From assembly GCF_043555985.1 (NCBI RefSeq), contig NZ_JBIGIC010000006.1, positions 248,001-312,000 of the forward strand: 64,000 nt of DNA. Reading direction: 5' to 3'. Position numbers and translations under genes: made by a program. Under the pieces are notes generated by a model that ran no database searches, was not told where the DNA came from, and saw only the letters and a program-made list of their open reading frames with translations. This document shows, piece by piece, positions 27,578-35,798 of this stretch; the stretch's first letter is position 1; each line of letters starts with the position of its first letter. The DNA comes from Pelomonas candidula. Lineage in GTDB: Bacteria; Pseudomonadota; Gammaproteobacteria; Burkholderiales; Burkholderiaceae_C.

Positions 27578-27876
27578 AGCAGATGGAAGTCACGATCATG
27601 GGCCAGAGCTACCTGCTCGGCTGCCCGCCCGGCGGCGAAGCCGCGCTGACCGCCGCCGTTGCGCAGGTGGACCGCGAGATGAGTGCCATCCGCGACGCCG
27701 GCAAGGTCAAGGCACGCGAGCGCATCGCCGTGCTGGCCGCCCTGAACCTGGCCTATCAACTGGCCGAAGCGCCACGCGAAGCGCCTGCTGCCGCACCCGC
27801 CGCGCCGTCCCCCGAGCTCGATACCCTCATCAAGCGCCTGGACGAGGCACTCGGGCACGACGGCCAGTTGCTCTAA
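27574..27876 (+). CDS. zapA: Cell division protein ZapA
   Basis: Cross-links FtsZ filaments at midcell. 100 residues; GTG start with AAGGAGGAG upstream, overlapping the previous stop. The N-terminal beta part (MEVTIMGQSYLLGCPPG) and the central helix ERIAVLAALNLAYQL are typical; the C-terminal coiled coil carries an Ala/Pro insertion. The stop TAA overlaps the convergent peptidase stop TAG in CTAA. A 6S RNA candidate follows further downstream on the same strand. Confidence 0.93.
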   Translation: MKQMEVTIMGQSYLLGCPPGGEAALTAAVAQVDREMSAIRDAGKVKARERIAVLAALNLAYQLAEAPREAPAAAPAAPSPELDTLIKRLDEALGHDGQLL

Positions 27877-29735
27877 GCGCCGATGGCCGAGTAGATCGGC
27901 TCGAAGGCGCCGCGGCGGATCTCTTCGAGCGTGGGCGACTCGCCCGCCCAGAGCACCAGCACCGGCCCCGGCAGGCTCAGGTGCCCCTCCAGCCAGCGGC
28001 ACAGCTCGAAGCGGTCCTCGTCCGCCATGCCGGGCAGCTCCACGAAGGCCAGATAGGCCCGACGCCGCGGGAACTCGCGCAGCGTCTTGCAGACCAGCCA
28101 GGCCCGGGCCACGGGCTTGCAACGCCCCAGCTCCGCCTGCACCTCGCCCAGCTCGAAGGCAGACAGGTCGTGCCGCGTGATCTGGCTGAAGTACGGCGTG
28201 TCCCGCAGCTCCTCCCAGGCCCGCTCCTCGCCCTCCTTCGCGCGCTTGCGGCGCTCACGCCAGAGCTTGAGCGCCGCGGCGTCGTGCAGCCGATCCGGGC
28301 GCGGCGTTTCCAGCTCGTCGACGGCGCTGCGCGCCGCCCACCAGCGGTAGTCCGCGCCGGCGTCCCACAGGCGTTGCAGCACCTGCAGGTAGGTCGTACG
28401 GTCGCCGCCCGCCAGCGTCCGCGCCAGCCCCTGCAGCGCGGCCGGATGCTCGGCACTGCGCTGCAGTGCCAGCTCGTACAACGGCCGCAGGTCGGCCTGC
28501 GGATCGAGCTGGCGGCGCAGCGATGCCTCCTCGACCAGCTCGCTGGCATTGCTCTGGACGCGCGCCGCCGCGAGCACCTTCAACCGCTCCTGCACCCGCC
28601 CCAGCCACGCGTGATGCAGCTTCCAGCCGCTGGCGTTGTCCTTGCACCATTGCTTGTCGAAGTGCGTGATCCAGCGGTCGGCCTGCTCACCCAGCAGTGC
28701 CAGCGCGCTGCGTCCCGACCACTCCGGCAGCACCGCCTCGCCGCCCAGCGACGACACGCGGTCGCGCAGGCTGGGGTGGGTGTCGGACAGGTTGCTGACG
28801 CGTGCGAGCGCCTGGCGCAGCGCCTCGCTCGCGAAGCCGGCGGCGGGCGCCTGGTTCAGGTGGGCACGCATGGCCTGGAAGGGCCCGGTCGGCATGGCGC
28901 TCATGGCGGCCGTGCGCCAGTGGTCGCCCCAGAACTTCTGCTGCAGCCAGGCACCCTTGACCTCGATCTCCACCAGCGCTGCCGTCGCCACGTCGGCTCC
29001 CAGCAGGCGGCCGGCGATGCGGTCGGCCTCGTACTCGTCCTGACGCGCCAGCGCGAACGTCTTGGCCGCGAAGCGCGGGAAGTACCAGTTCAGGAAGGCC
29101 CGCGTCGCCGCCGACGCGATGTTCTCGTCGTCGCGAACGCTGTCGTGCAGGCGCAGCCATGACAGCCGGGTGCGGTAGATCCACGCCGCGAAGCGCCCAT
29201 GGTCGCCGCGCAGGTGGCCGTACTCGTGCGTCAGCACCGCCAGCAACCGCTGCCGGTCCAGCGCCATCAGCAGCGGCAGCCCGAGCGTCAGCGTGTTCAC
29301 CGCACCGCCGAGCAGTCCCCAGCGGGGCGTCTGCCGGATGCAGGCATTGAACTCATCGTCCAGGTAGACCGCATGGATGGGCGGCCCGTGGATCTTCTTG
29401 CGGATGCGCTCCAGCGCCTCGAACAGCGCGGGCGCCTCCTGCGCCGTGACCAGCACGCCCTCCGGCGCGTCGAAGCGCACCCATAGCGCGCGCAGGCTGG
29501 CCCACAGCAGCCCCAGAGCCGCGATCAGCCCCCAGAGCAGTCCGAAGCGGAAACGCCCGTGCAGCAGTTGCGGCACCAGCCAGGCCACCAGGCAAGTGGC
29601 GAGCACGAGGCAGCCGACCACCCACGCGTAACCCAGCGCCGCGAATGCGGCCACGCTGCGCCGGTAGGCCTTGCTGTCATGCGCACTGGCCTGCTCGCTG
29701 ACGCGCACCATGTGCACGAAATCGGCCTGCTCCAT
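27873..29735 (-). CDS. M48-family membrane metallopeptidase with long C-terminal domain
   Basis: 620 residues. Two membrane helices occupy about residues 29-83. The zinc motif HEYGH lies near residue 170 (LAVLTHEYGHLRGDHG) and the third ligand Glu in EYEADRIAG near 236, so the peptidase looks intact (HtpX/Ste24 group). Residues after about 350 form a long Arg/Leu-rich region that I do not recognise; it may be helical-repeat-like. It is transcribed against zapA and the 6S RNA candidate, which suggests insertion into an ancestral zapA-ssrS-EVE order. The substrate is unknown. Confidence 0.88.
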   Translation of the reverse strand: MEQADFVHMVRVSEQASAHDSKAYRRSVAAFAALGYAWVVGCLVLATCLVAWLVPQLLHGRFRFGLLWGLIAALGLLWASLRALWVRFDAPEGVLVTAQEAPALFEALERIRKKIHGPPIHAVYLDDEFNACIRQTPRWGLLGGAVNTLTLGLPLLMALDRQRLLAVLTHEYGHLRGDHGRFAAWIYRTRLSWLRLHDSVRDDENIASAATRAFLNWYFPRFAAKTFALARQDEYEADRIAGRLLGADVATAALVEIEVKGAWLQQKFWGDHWRTAAMSAMPTGPFQAMRAHLNQAPAAGFASEALRQALARVSNLSDTHPSLRDRVSSLGGEAVLPEWSGRSALALLGEQADRWITHFDKQWCKDNASGWKLHHAWLGRVQERLKVLAAARVQSNASELVEEASLRRQLDPQADLRPLYELALQRSAEHPAALQGLARTLAGGDRTTYLQVLQRLWDAGADYRWWAARSAVDELETPRPDRLHDAAALKLWRERRKRAKEGEERAWEELRDTPYFSQITRHDLSAFELGEVQAELGRCKPVARAWLVCKTLREFPRRRAYLAFVELPGMADEDRFELCRWLEGHLSLPGPVLVLWAGESPTLEEIRRGAFEPIYSAIGA

Positions 29736-29831
29736 CCGAACCCCTCCCTATGTTTCTGCTGTGTTGCGCGCGCATCCTAGCCACCCTTTCGCGCGCCAAT
29801 CCTCATTCGCGCAGGGACATGCCGCAGGTTT

Positions 29832-29837
29832 TAGAAT
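29832..29837 (+). promoter_or_regulatory. -10 element for 6S RNA candidate
   Basis: TAGAAT, with the predicted RNA 5' G eight bases downstream at 29845. No good -35 is seen. Confidence 0.5.
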
Positions 29838-29844
29838 CCTCCCC

Positions 29845-30025
29845 GTCCATCGCTTTCCCCGGGGCTTTTATTTCCTTCATCCGATGCTCTATGAGCAAGG
29901 GCTTGGAAAATGCCGGACGGGCGTGATCGTCTCGCGTCAGATGAACCCGAAGTCCGGCTGACCTCGCCCACCTGATTACCCCTGGGTGTTCAGGATCTCG
30001 GCCCCCAGGATTGCGGTGGACACCC
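29845..30025 (+). ncRNA. ssrS: 6S RNA candidate (SsrS)
   Basis: About 180 nucleotides, the usual 6S length, lying between zapA and the EVE gene and on their strand. The closing stem is GTCCATCGC (29845-29853) with GCGGTGGAC (30013-30021), nine pairs including one G-U that only pairs on this strand. It continues past a small loop to GGGGC (29861-29865) with GCCCC (30001-30005). A large central bubble follows, then an apical stem GCCGGAC/GTCCGGC (29912-29918/29952-29958) and a side hairpin CCTGA/TCAGG. 6S RNA binds RNA polymerase by mimicking an open promoter. The fold is by eye; the 3' end is approximate. Confidence 0.7.
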
Positions 30026-30047
30026 TTCTTCGCTTTAGCATCAGCCG

Positions 30048-30506
<459 letters not shown>

Positions 30507-30507
30507 T

Positions 30508-31515
30508 TCAGCCGAAGGCGATGGACGCCAGCACCACCTGATTGCCGCCGCGGCGCTGGGCCTCGTGCACGGCGTTCTCGCTGGCGGTCATCAGCTCGTC
30601 CTGGCGCGACGCGGTGTGCGGGAAGCTGGACACGCCCATCGAGATCGACAGGCCCAGGTCCTGGCCGTTCAGCACGACGATCTGTGCCGCGCACTGCCGG
30701 CGCAGCTGCTCCATGCGCGCATGGGCCGTCGCCAGGCCCACGCCGGACAACAGCACCGCAAAGCGCAGCGCGCCGATGCGGCAGGCCGAGTCCATCGCCC
30801 GTGTGTTGGCGCGCAGCATGCGGCCGATGCCTTCGAGCAGCCGCTGCTGGGCTTCGTCGCCCAGGGCCGCAACGGCCGGCGAGGCATCCAGCGCGATGAC
30901 GACAAGGGCGAACTCGCGATGCTCGCGCGAGGACAGGTCGATCTCGCGCAGCAACTGGTCGTCGAACTGCGGGCGCAGGTAGAGACCGGACACGTCGTCC
31001 CGCCCGGACCCCTGCTGCAACTCGCGGCGGATCTGCTCGATGGCGCTCTGCTGCTGCTCGATCTGCGCCAACGCGCGCTGGAGATGAGACTCGCGATGAC
31101 GTTCCTCGGTGCGCTCGTGCCAGACCGACAGCAGGAACTCCTGCCCCAACGCGAGCCGCGTGACGCTGAACTCGCGGCGGCGTCCGTTTATCTCCAGCTT
31201 GTGTTCGGACGCGACCGGCAGGCGCTGGGCCATGACGGTCTGTTCGACGCGGCGCAGCGCCGTGGTCTCGTCGGGCTTGAGCAGCTCGGCATCGGTGTGG
31301 CCGACAACGACCTCGCGTTCGAACAGCTGCGCCAACCCCGGGCTGGCAAACACGTAGCGACCATTGGCCACCGCCTTGATCGCGGCCAGACTGCCCAGCG
31401 GCTCGATCAACGCCACCAGCCCCGCCAGCGCCTCACCGCCCAGTTCGGCGTGTCCGGCGAGCCAATCGGTCAGGCTGCCAGGCTGCGTCGCGGAAGGGTC
31501 GGCGGTCGTGTTCAT
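30508..31515 (-). CDS. Degenerate GGDEF protein with retained I-site
   Basis: 335 residues. The N-terminal ~140 residues contain a PAS-like sensor (about 45-135), then a coiled coil (about 140-170), then a GGDEF domain (about 172-335). The active-site motif is GALRF (248-252) instead of GGDEF, so cyclase activity should be lost. Five residues upstream lies RAMD (239-242), matching the RxxD inhibitory-site signature in exact register. This suggests a c-di-GMP receptor rather than a synthase (inference). No membrane segment or signal peptide is seen. It is divergent from the flavoprotein gene. Confidence 0.88.
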   Translation of the reverse strand: MNTTADPSATQPGSLTDWLAGHAELGGEALAGLVALIEPLGSLAAIKAVANGRYVFASPGLAQLFEREVVVGHTDAELLKPDETTALRRVEQTVMAQRLPVASEHKLEINGRRREFSVTRLALGQEFLLSVWHERTEERHRESHLQRALAQIEQQQSAIEQIRRELQQGSGRDDVSGLYLRPQFDDQLLREIDLSSREHREFALVVIALDASPAVAALGDEAQQRLLEGIGRMLRANTRAMDSACRIGALRFAVLLSGVGLATAHARMEQLRRQCAAQIVVLNGQDLGLSISMGVSSFPHTASRQDELMTASENAVHEAQRRGGNQVVLASIAFG

Positions 31516-31728
31516 GGAATCGTTTGGATGCGATCGCTTGCCATCGGTGGGGAACCGGGCCGGTCCAGTGTCAAGGGACTGTAGTGGGGCGTCTGCGCGG
31601 CCATCAAGACCGGGTCACCCCACGAATCGGGCCTCCCCCCTAGAAGCCCCGCTGCATCACTTGGAGAGCATCCTACCGAGTTTCAACACCGCGACCCGCG
31701 AGAATGCTGCCCCATTCAAGGGAGGTTT

Positions 31729-32949
31729 ATGCAGGGTTTCGATGCGGTGGTGGTGGGCGCGGGTGCCGCTGGCCTTTTCTGTGCGGGCCTTGCGGGGCAA
31801 CGCGGCCTGCGCGTGCTGCTGATCGACCACTCGCCGAAGCTGGCTGAAAAAATCCGTATCTCCGGCGGCGGGCGTTGCAATTTCACGAATCGCGAGGCCG
31901 GGCCGGCCAACTTCCTGTCCGAAAACCCCGCCTTCTGTCGCTCGGCGCTGGCGCGCTACACGCCGCAGGACTTCATCAAACTGGTGCAGCGCCATGGCAT
32001 TGCCTTCCACGAGAAGCACAAGGGCCAGCTGTTCTGCGACGACTCCAGCGAGCAGATCATCCAGATGCTGGTCAAGGAGTGCGAGGCCGGCGGCGTGACG
32101 CGCTGGCAGCCTTGCACGGTGGCGGACGTGCACCCGCTGCCCGACGGCGGCTTCGAGCTGGACACCAGCCAGGGCCCGGTCAAGACGCCACGCGTCGTCG
32201 TCGCAACCGGCGGCCTGCCGGTGCCCAAGATCGGCGCCAGCGATTGGGGCCTGCGCCTGGCCAAGCGCTTCGAACACGCCATCGTCGAGCCCCGCCCTGC
32301 CCTCGTGCCTCTGACCTTCGACGCCGATGCCTGGGCACCGTTCGCGGCGCTGGCCGGGTTGTCGCTGCCGGTGGAGGTCTCGTGCGGCAGCGGCAAGGCG
32401 CGCGGACGCTTCGTGGAGGATCTGCTGTTCACGCACCGCGGCCTCAGCGGCCCGGCCATCCTCCAGATCTCCAGCTACCGGACGGCAGCGGACCAGCCGC
32501 TGCAGATCAACCTGGCGCCCGAGCTGAAGCTGGACAAGGAGCTGGTCGACGCCAAGGCCAGCTCGCGGCGCCAGTTGGGCAACGAGTTCGCCGCCCGCCT
32601 GCCGCAACGCCTGGCCGCCGCCTGGCTGGAACGCGCCAAGCTGGACGCCTCACGCCCGATGCCCGAATGCCGCGATGCCGACCTGCAACGCCTGGGACGC
32701 AGCGTGCACGACTGGCAACTGACGCCCAGCGGTGACGAAGGCTGGCGCAAGGCCGAGGTCATGCGCGGCGGGGTCAGCACGAAGGACCTCAGCTCGCAGA
32801 CGCTGGAGAGCAAGCGGGTGCCGGGCCTGCATTTCATCGGTGAAGTCGTCGACGTGACCGGCTGGCTGGGGGGCTACAACTTCCAATGGGCATGGTCCAG
32901 CGCAGCCGCCTGTGCAGAGGCCATGGCGGCGGCTTCAGCAGCCGCCTGA
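31729..32949 (+). CDS. HI0933/BaiN-like FAD-dependent oxidoreductase
   Basis: 406 residues. The N-terminal FAD motif VVVGAGAAGLFCAGLAG is followed by the family-specific KIRISGGGRCNFTNREA near residue 43. The C-terminus carries GEVVDVTGWLGGYNFQWAWSS, the second FAD-contact region. Members are flavoproteins of mostly unknown substrate. It stands alone, with its own 213-base upstream region and a GGAGGT-like ribosome site. Confidence 0.93.
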   Translation: MQGFDAVVVGAGAAGLFCAGLAGQRGLRVLLIDHSPKLAEKIRISGGGRCNFTNREAGPANFLSENPAFCRSALARYTPQDFIKLVQRHGIAFHEKHKGQLFCDDSSEQIIQMLVKECEAGGVTRWQPCTVADVHPLPDGGFELDTSQGPVKTPRVVVATGGLPVPKIGASDWGLRLAKRFEHAIVEPRPALVPLTFDADAWAPFAALAGLSLPVEVSCGSGKARGRFVEDLLFTHRGLSGPAILQISSYRTAADQPLQINLAPELKLDKELVDAKASSRRQLGNEFAARLPQRLAAAWLERAKLDASRPMPECRDADLQRLGRSVHDWQLTPSGDEGWRKAEVMRGGVSTKDLSSQTLESKRVPGLHFIGEVVDVTGWLGGYNFQWAWSSAAACAEAMAAASAAA

Positions 32950-32956
32950 GCAAATA

Positions 32957-32986
32957 TTGGCAAGTCCTTGATTTCCCGGCTACAAT
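32957..32986 (+). promoter_or_regulatory. Sigma-70 promoter for rpsU
   Basis: TTGGCA (32957-32962), an 18-base spacer and TACAAT (32981-32986). It lies about 118 bases before the rpsU start and just after the flavoprotein stop. Confidence 0.6.
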
Positions 32987-33104
32987 CCTCGGCTTTGCTG
33001 GCAAACCCCGCGCGTCGATTCGCTGATTCACTAGGTGACGCAGTAATCCGGAACCTGCTGCTGAAACTTAGCCGCGAACACCGAGCGCAATCTGAAGGAA
33101 ATAC

Positions 33105-33317
33105 ATGACCACCATCCGCGTCAAGGAAAACGAGCCGTTCGACGTCGCACTGCGTCGCTTCAAGCGCACCATCGAAAAGCTGGGCCTGCTGACTGACCTG
33201 CGTGCCCGCGAGTTCTATGAGAAGCCCACCGCTGAGCGCAAGCGCAAGAAGGCCGCCGCCGTCAAGCGCCACTACAAGCGTGTGCGCAGCATGCAGCTGC
33301 CCAAGAAGCTGTACTGA
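33105..33317 (+). CDS. rpsU: 30S ribosomal protein S21
   Basis: Small basic protein needed for translation initiation. 70 residues: [20 protein letters not shown] and the Lys/Arg-rich helix [24 protein letters not shown] precedes the ATG. It is followed by two hairpins and then yqeY; the dnaG and rpoD genes that often follow in betaproteobacteria are not here. Confidence 0.98.
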
Positions 33318-33334
33318 TCGGCTCCTGACGCGAC

Positions 33335-33363
33335 CCGGAACCTGTTTGAGAAAGCAGTTCCGG
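33335..33363. terminator. First hairpin after rpsU
   Basis: CCGGAAC/GTTCCGG, a 7-bp stem with a 15-base loop, 17 bases after the rpsU stop. No U-run; it may pause or stabilise the message ahead of the second hairpin. Confidence 0.4.
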
Positions 33364-33370
33364 TGAACTC

Positions 33371-33410
33371 CAAAACCCGCCACAGGACGCTGTCGCGGGT
33401 TTTGTCTTTT
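33371..33410 (+). terminator. Intrinsic terminator after rpsU
   Basis: CAAAACCCGC (33371-33380) pairs with GCGGGTTTTG (33395-33404), and TCTTTT follows. A 10-bp stem plus U-rich tail, 17 bases before the yqeY start, would limit read-through into yqeY. Confidence 0.75.
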
Positions 33411-33426
33411 CGAACCGGAATTTCCC

Positions 33427-33873
33427 ATGAGCCTCAAAGACCGCATCACCGAAGACATGAAGGCCGCGATGCGCGCCAAGGAAGCCGACCGCCTGCTGAC
33501 CATCCGTGGCCTGCTGGCTGCCGTGAAGCAGAAGGAAGTGGACGAGCGCGTCGTCGTCGACGACGCTGCCCTGGTCGCCATCGTCGACAAGCTCATCAAG
33601 CAGCGCAAGGACTCCATCAGCCAGTTCACCGCCGCCGGCCGTGACGACCTCGTTGCCAAGGAAACCGCCGAGCTGGCCGTGCTGCAGGTCTACCTGCCCG
33701 ATCGCCTGTCCGCCGAGGCCGTGGCCGAGAAGGTGGGCGCCATCGTTGCCGAGCTCGGAGCCAGCGGCCCGGGCGACATGGGCAAGGTCATGGCTGCCGC
33801 CAAGGCGGCCCTGGGCAACTCGGCCGAAATGAGCACCGTGTCGGCCGCGGTCAAGGCCGCTCTGGCCAAGTAA
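33427..33873 (+). CDS. yqeY: GatB/YqeY domain protein
   Basis: 148 residues. All-helical YqeY fold, related to the tRNA-binding C-terminal part of GatB. It contains MSLKDRITEDMKAAMRAKE at the N-terminus and the closing GPGDMGKVMAAAKAAL motif. It may act in tRNA-linked metabolism, but the cellular role is not settled. It follows rpsU behind a terminator and precedes a DUF442 gene by 10 bases. Confidence 0.94.
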   Translation: MSLKDRITEDMKAAMRAKEADRLLTIRGLLAAVKQKEVDERVVVDDAALVAIVDKLIKQRKDSISQFTAAGRDDLVAKETAELAVLQVYLPDRLSAEAVAEKVGAIVAELGASGPGDMGKVMAAAKAALGNSAEMSTVSAAVKAALAK

Positions 33874-33883
33874 GGAGATCTCC

Positions 33884-34228
33884 ATGAGCCTGCCGCTGCA
33901 AGCCATCGCCCCCGACATCTGCGCCGCACCGCAGCTGACGCCCGAAGCCATGGCCGAGGCCGCGGCGATGGGCTTCAAGAGCGTCGTCAACAACCGGCCC
34001 GACTTCGAGCATGGCCCGGACCAGCCGACTTCAGCCCAGATCCAGGCCGCGGCTGAGGCGGCCGGCCTGCAGTACCGCCACCTGCCGGTGGCCGGCGGTT
34101 ACCAGTCGCCTGAGGAGATCGCGGCGTTCGCAAAGCTGCTGGAAGAACTGCCGCGCCCGCTGCTGGTCTTCTGCCGCTCGGGCGCACGCTCGACGCGCCT
34201 GTTCGTCCAGGCGCAGCAGCTCGGCTGA
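33884..34228 (+). CDS. DUF442 (TIGR01244) phosphatase-fold protein
   Basis: 114 residues. A dual-specificity-phosphatase-like fold with the Cys-X5-Arg loop CRSGARS near residue 103 and the early motif APQLTPEAMAEAAAMGFKS. Members occur alone or fused to sulfur-metabolism enzymes; this one is a free domain. It probably shares a transcript with yqeY (10-base gap, AGGAGA ribosome site). The substrate is unknown. Confidence 0.9.
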   Translation: MSLPLQAIAPDICAAPQLTPEAMAEAAAMGFKSVVNNRPDFEHGPDQPTSAQIQAAAEAAGLQYRHLPVAGGYQSPEEIAAFAKLLEELPRPLLVFCRSGARSTRLFVQAQQLG

Positions 34229-34236
34229 GTCATGCC

Positions 34237-34256
34237 GGGCGCCCTGCATGGCGCCC
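34237..34256 (+). terminator. Hairpin after the DUF442 gene
   Basis: GGGCGCC/GGCGCCC, 7 bp with loop CTGCAT, starting eight bases after the stop. No long U-run follows, only GTCC. Confidence 0.4.
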
Positions 34257-34263
34257 GTCCTTC

Positions 34264-34308
34264 GACACGCGTCGCGCAGTGCGCAGGCACTGCGCTCGGT
34301 CGTGTCTC
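34264..34308. repeat. Nested inverted repeat between DUF442 and livF
   Basis: An outer GACACG/CGTGTC encloses a perfect 9-bp hairpin GCGCAGTGC (34274-34282) and GCACTGCGC (34287-34295). It fills the gap between two convergent genes and reaches the livF stop, so it may serve as a two-way terminator or be a REP-like element. Confidence 0.5.
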
Positions 34309-35029
34309 AGTGCCCGAGGTAGGCGGCCTGCACGCGCGGGTCGCCCAGCAGTTCGGCACCGCTGCCCTGCAGCACCACCTGACCGTTCTCGATGACGTAC
34401 GCGCGTTGCGCGAGCTTCAGCGCCTGCTTCACGTTCTGCTCGACGAGGAAGATGGTCAGCCCTTCCGCGTTGATGCGCCGCAGCGTGCGGAAGATGTCCT
34501 GCACGATGATGGGCGCGAGGCCCATCGACGGCTCGTCCAGCAGCAGCAGGCGCGGTTTGGCCATCAGCGCGCGGCCGATGGCCAGCATCTGCTGCTCACC
34601 GCCCGATAGGCTGCCGGCCATTTGCGCGGCACGCTCGGCCAGCCGCGGAAACAGCGAGTAGACATGCTCGATGTCGCGCGCACGAGCCGCGGCGCCATCG
34701 CTGCGCGTGTAGGCGCCCAGCTCCAGGTTCTCGCGCACGCTCAGCGTCGTCAGCGTGGCGCGGCCTTCGGCCACCTGCACGAGACCGCTGGCGACGATCT
34801 TGTGCGGCGCGAGCGACGTGATGTCCCGGCCGTCGAACTGCACGCTGCCGCCGGCCTTCTTCACCAGGCCCGACAGGGCCATCAGCGTGGTCGACTTGCC
34901 GGCACCGTTGGCGCCGACGAGCGTCGTGATCTCGCCGGCGGCCAGGTCGAGGTCGATACCGCGCACGGCGTTGACGTGGCCGTAGTTGACGGTCAGGTCG
35001 CGAACGCTGAGCAGGGGTTGACCGCTCAT
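34307..35029 (-). CDS. livF: Branched-chain amino acid-type ABC transporter ATP-binding protein LivF
   Basis: One of two ATPases of a LIV-type importer. 240 residues: Walker A GANGAGKSTTLMALSG, signature LSGGEQQMLAIGRAL, Walker B RLLLLDEPSMGLAP. It starts at ATG overlapping the livG stop in ATGA, the last gene of the livKHMGF operon. Confidence 0.96.
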   Translation of the reverse strand: MSGQPLLSVRDLTVNYGHVNAVRGIDLDLAAGEITTLVGANGAGKSTTLMALSGLVKKAGGSVQFDGRDITSLAPHKIVASGLVQVAEGRATLTTLSVRENLELGAYTRSDGAAARARDIEHVYSLFPRLAERAAQMAGSLSGGEQQMLAIGRALMAKPRLLLLDEPSMGLAPIIVQDIFRTLRRINAEGLTIFLVEQNVKQALKLAQRAYVIENGQVVLQGSGAELLGDPRVQAAYLGH

Positions 35030-35796
35030 GCCGCGACCTCCTCGTCATCCCGCCCCAGGTAGGCCTCGATGACCTGCGGGTCGTTGCGCACCGCGTCGGG
35101 CCCGCCCTGGGCAATGATGCGGCCGAAGTTCAGCACGGCGATGTGCTCGCACAAGCCCATCACAAAGCGCATGTCATGTTCGATCATGAAGATGGTGTAG
35201 CCGCGCGTCTGGATGTTGCGGATCTCGGCCATCAGCTCGGTCTTCTCGGTGCTGTTCATGCCGGCAACGGGCTCGTCCAGCAGCAGCAGCCTGGGCTCGG
35301 TGGCCAGTGCGCGCGCCAGTTCGAGCTTGCGTTGCTCGCCGTAGCTGAGGTTGTCGGCGATGTCGTCGGCCTTGTGGTCCAGCTTCATCCACGACAGCAG
35401 CTCGCGGGCACGCTCGCGCGCGGCGTGCTCCGCGGCACGAAAGCTGGGCAGGCGCAGCAGCAGGCCCGCCGCACCGTAGCCCAGGCGGCCATGCATGCCG
35501 ACGATGACGTTCTCCAGCAGCGTCATCTCCTTGAAGACGCGGATGTTCTGGAAGGTGCGCGCGACGCCGCCCGTGGTGATGCGATGCGGCTTGCGGCCCA
35601 CCAGGCTTTCGCCGTTGAACAGGATGTCACCCGACGTGGGCGGCAGCAGCCCCGTGATGAGGTTGACCACCGTGGTCTTGCCGGCGCCGTTGGGGCCGAT
35701 CAGGCCGAAGATGCCGCCCTGCGGCACCTCGAAGCTGACGTCCTGCAGCACCTTGAGGCCGCCGAAATGGCGCGATACGGATTGCAGCTTCAGCAT
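35026..35796 (-). CDS. livG: Branched-chain amino acid-type ABC transporter ATP-binding protein LivG
   Basis: Second ATPase of the importer, 256 residues from MLKLQSVSRHFGG. Walker A is GPNGAGKTTVVNLITG; the signature is LSYGEQRKLELARAL; Walker B is RLLLLDEPVAGMN. A longer frame to 35844 overlaps livM and is not used. Two bases separate it from livM. Confidence 0.96.
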   Translation of the reverse strand: MLKLQSVSRHFGGLKVLQDVSFEVPQGGIFGLIGPNGAGKTTVVNLITGLLPPTSGDILFNGESLVGRKPHRITTGGVARTFQNIRVFKEMTLLENVIVGMHGRLGYGAAGLLLRLPSFRAAEHAARERARELLSWMKLDHKADDIADNLSYGEQRKLELARALATEPRLLLLDEPVAGMNSTEKTELMAEIRNIQTRGYTIFMIEHDMRFVMGLCEHIAVLNFGRIIAQGGPDAVRNDPQVIEAYLGRDDEEVAA

Positions 35797-35798
35797 CG

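Larger units (their letters stand above)
29736..30047. other. Intergenic region between M48 peptidase and EVE gene
   Basis: 312 bases without a protein gene. It contains the 6S RNA candidate (29845-30025) with its -10 element (29832-29837). The first 95 bases are the divergent promoter region of the peptidase gene, in which I see no clear motif. Confidence 0.75.
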
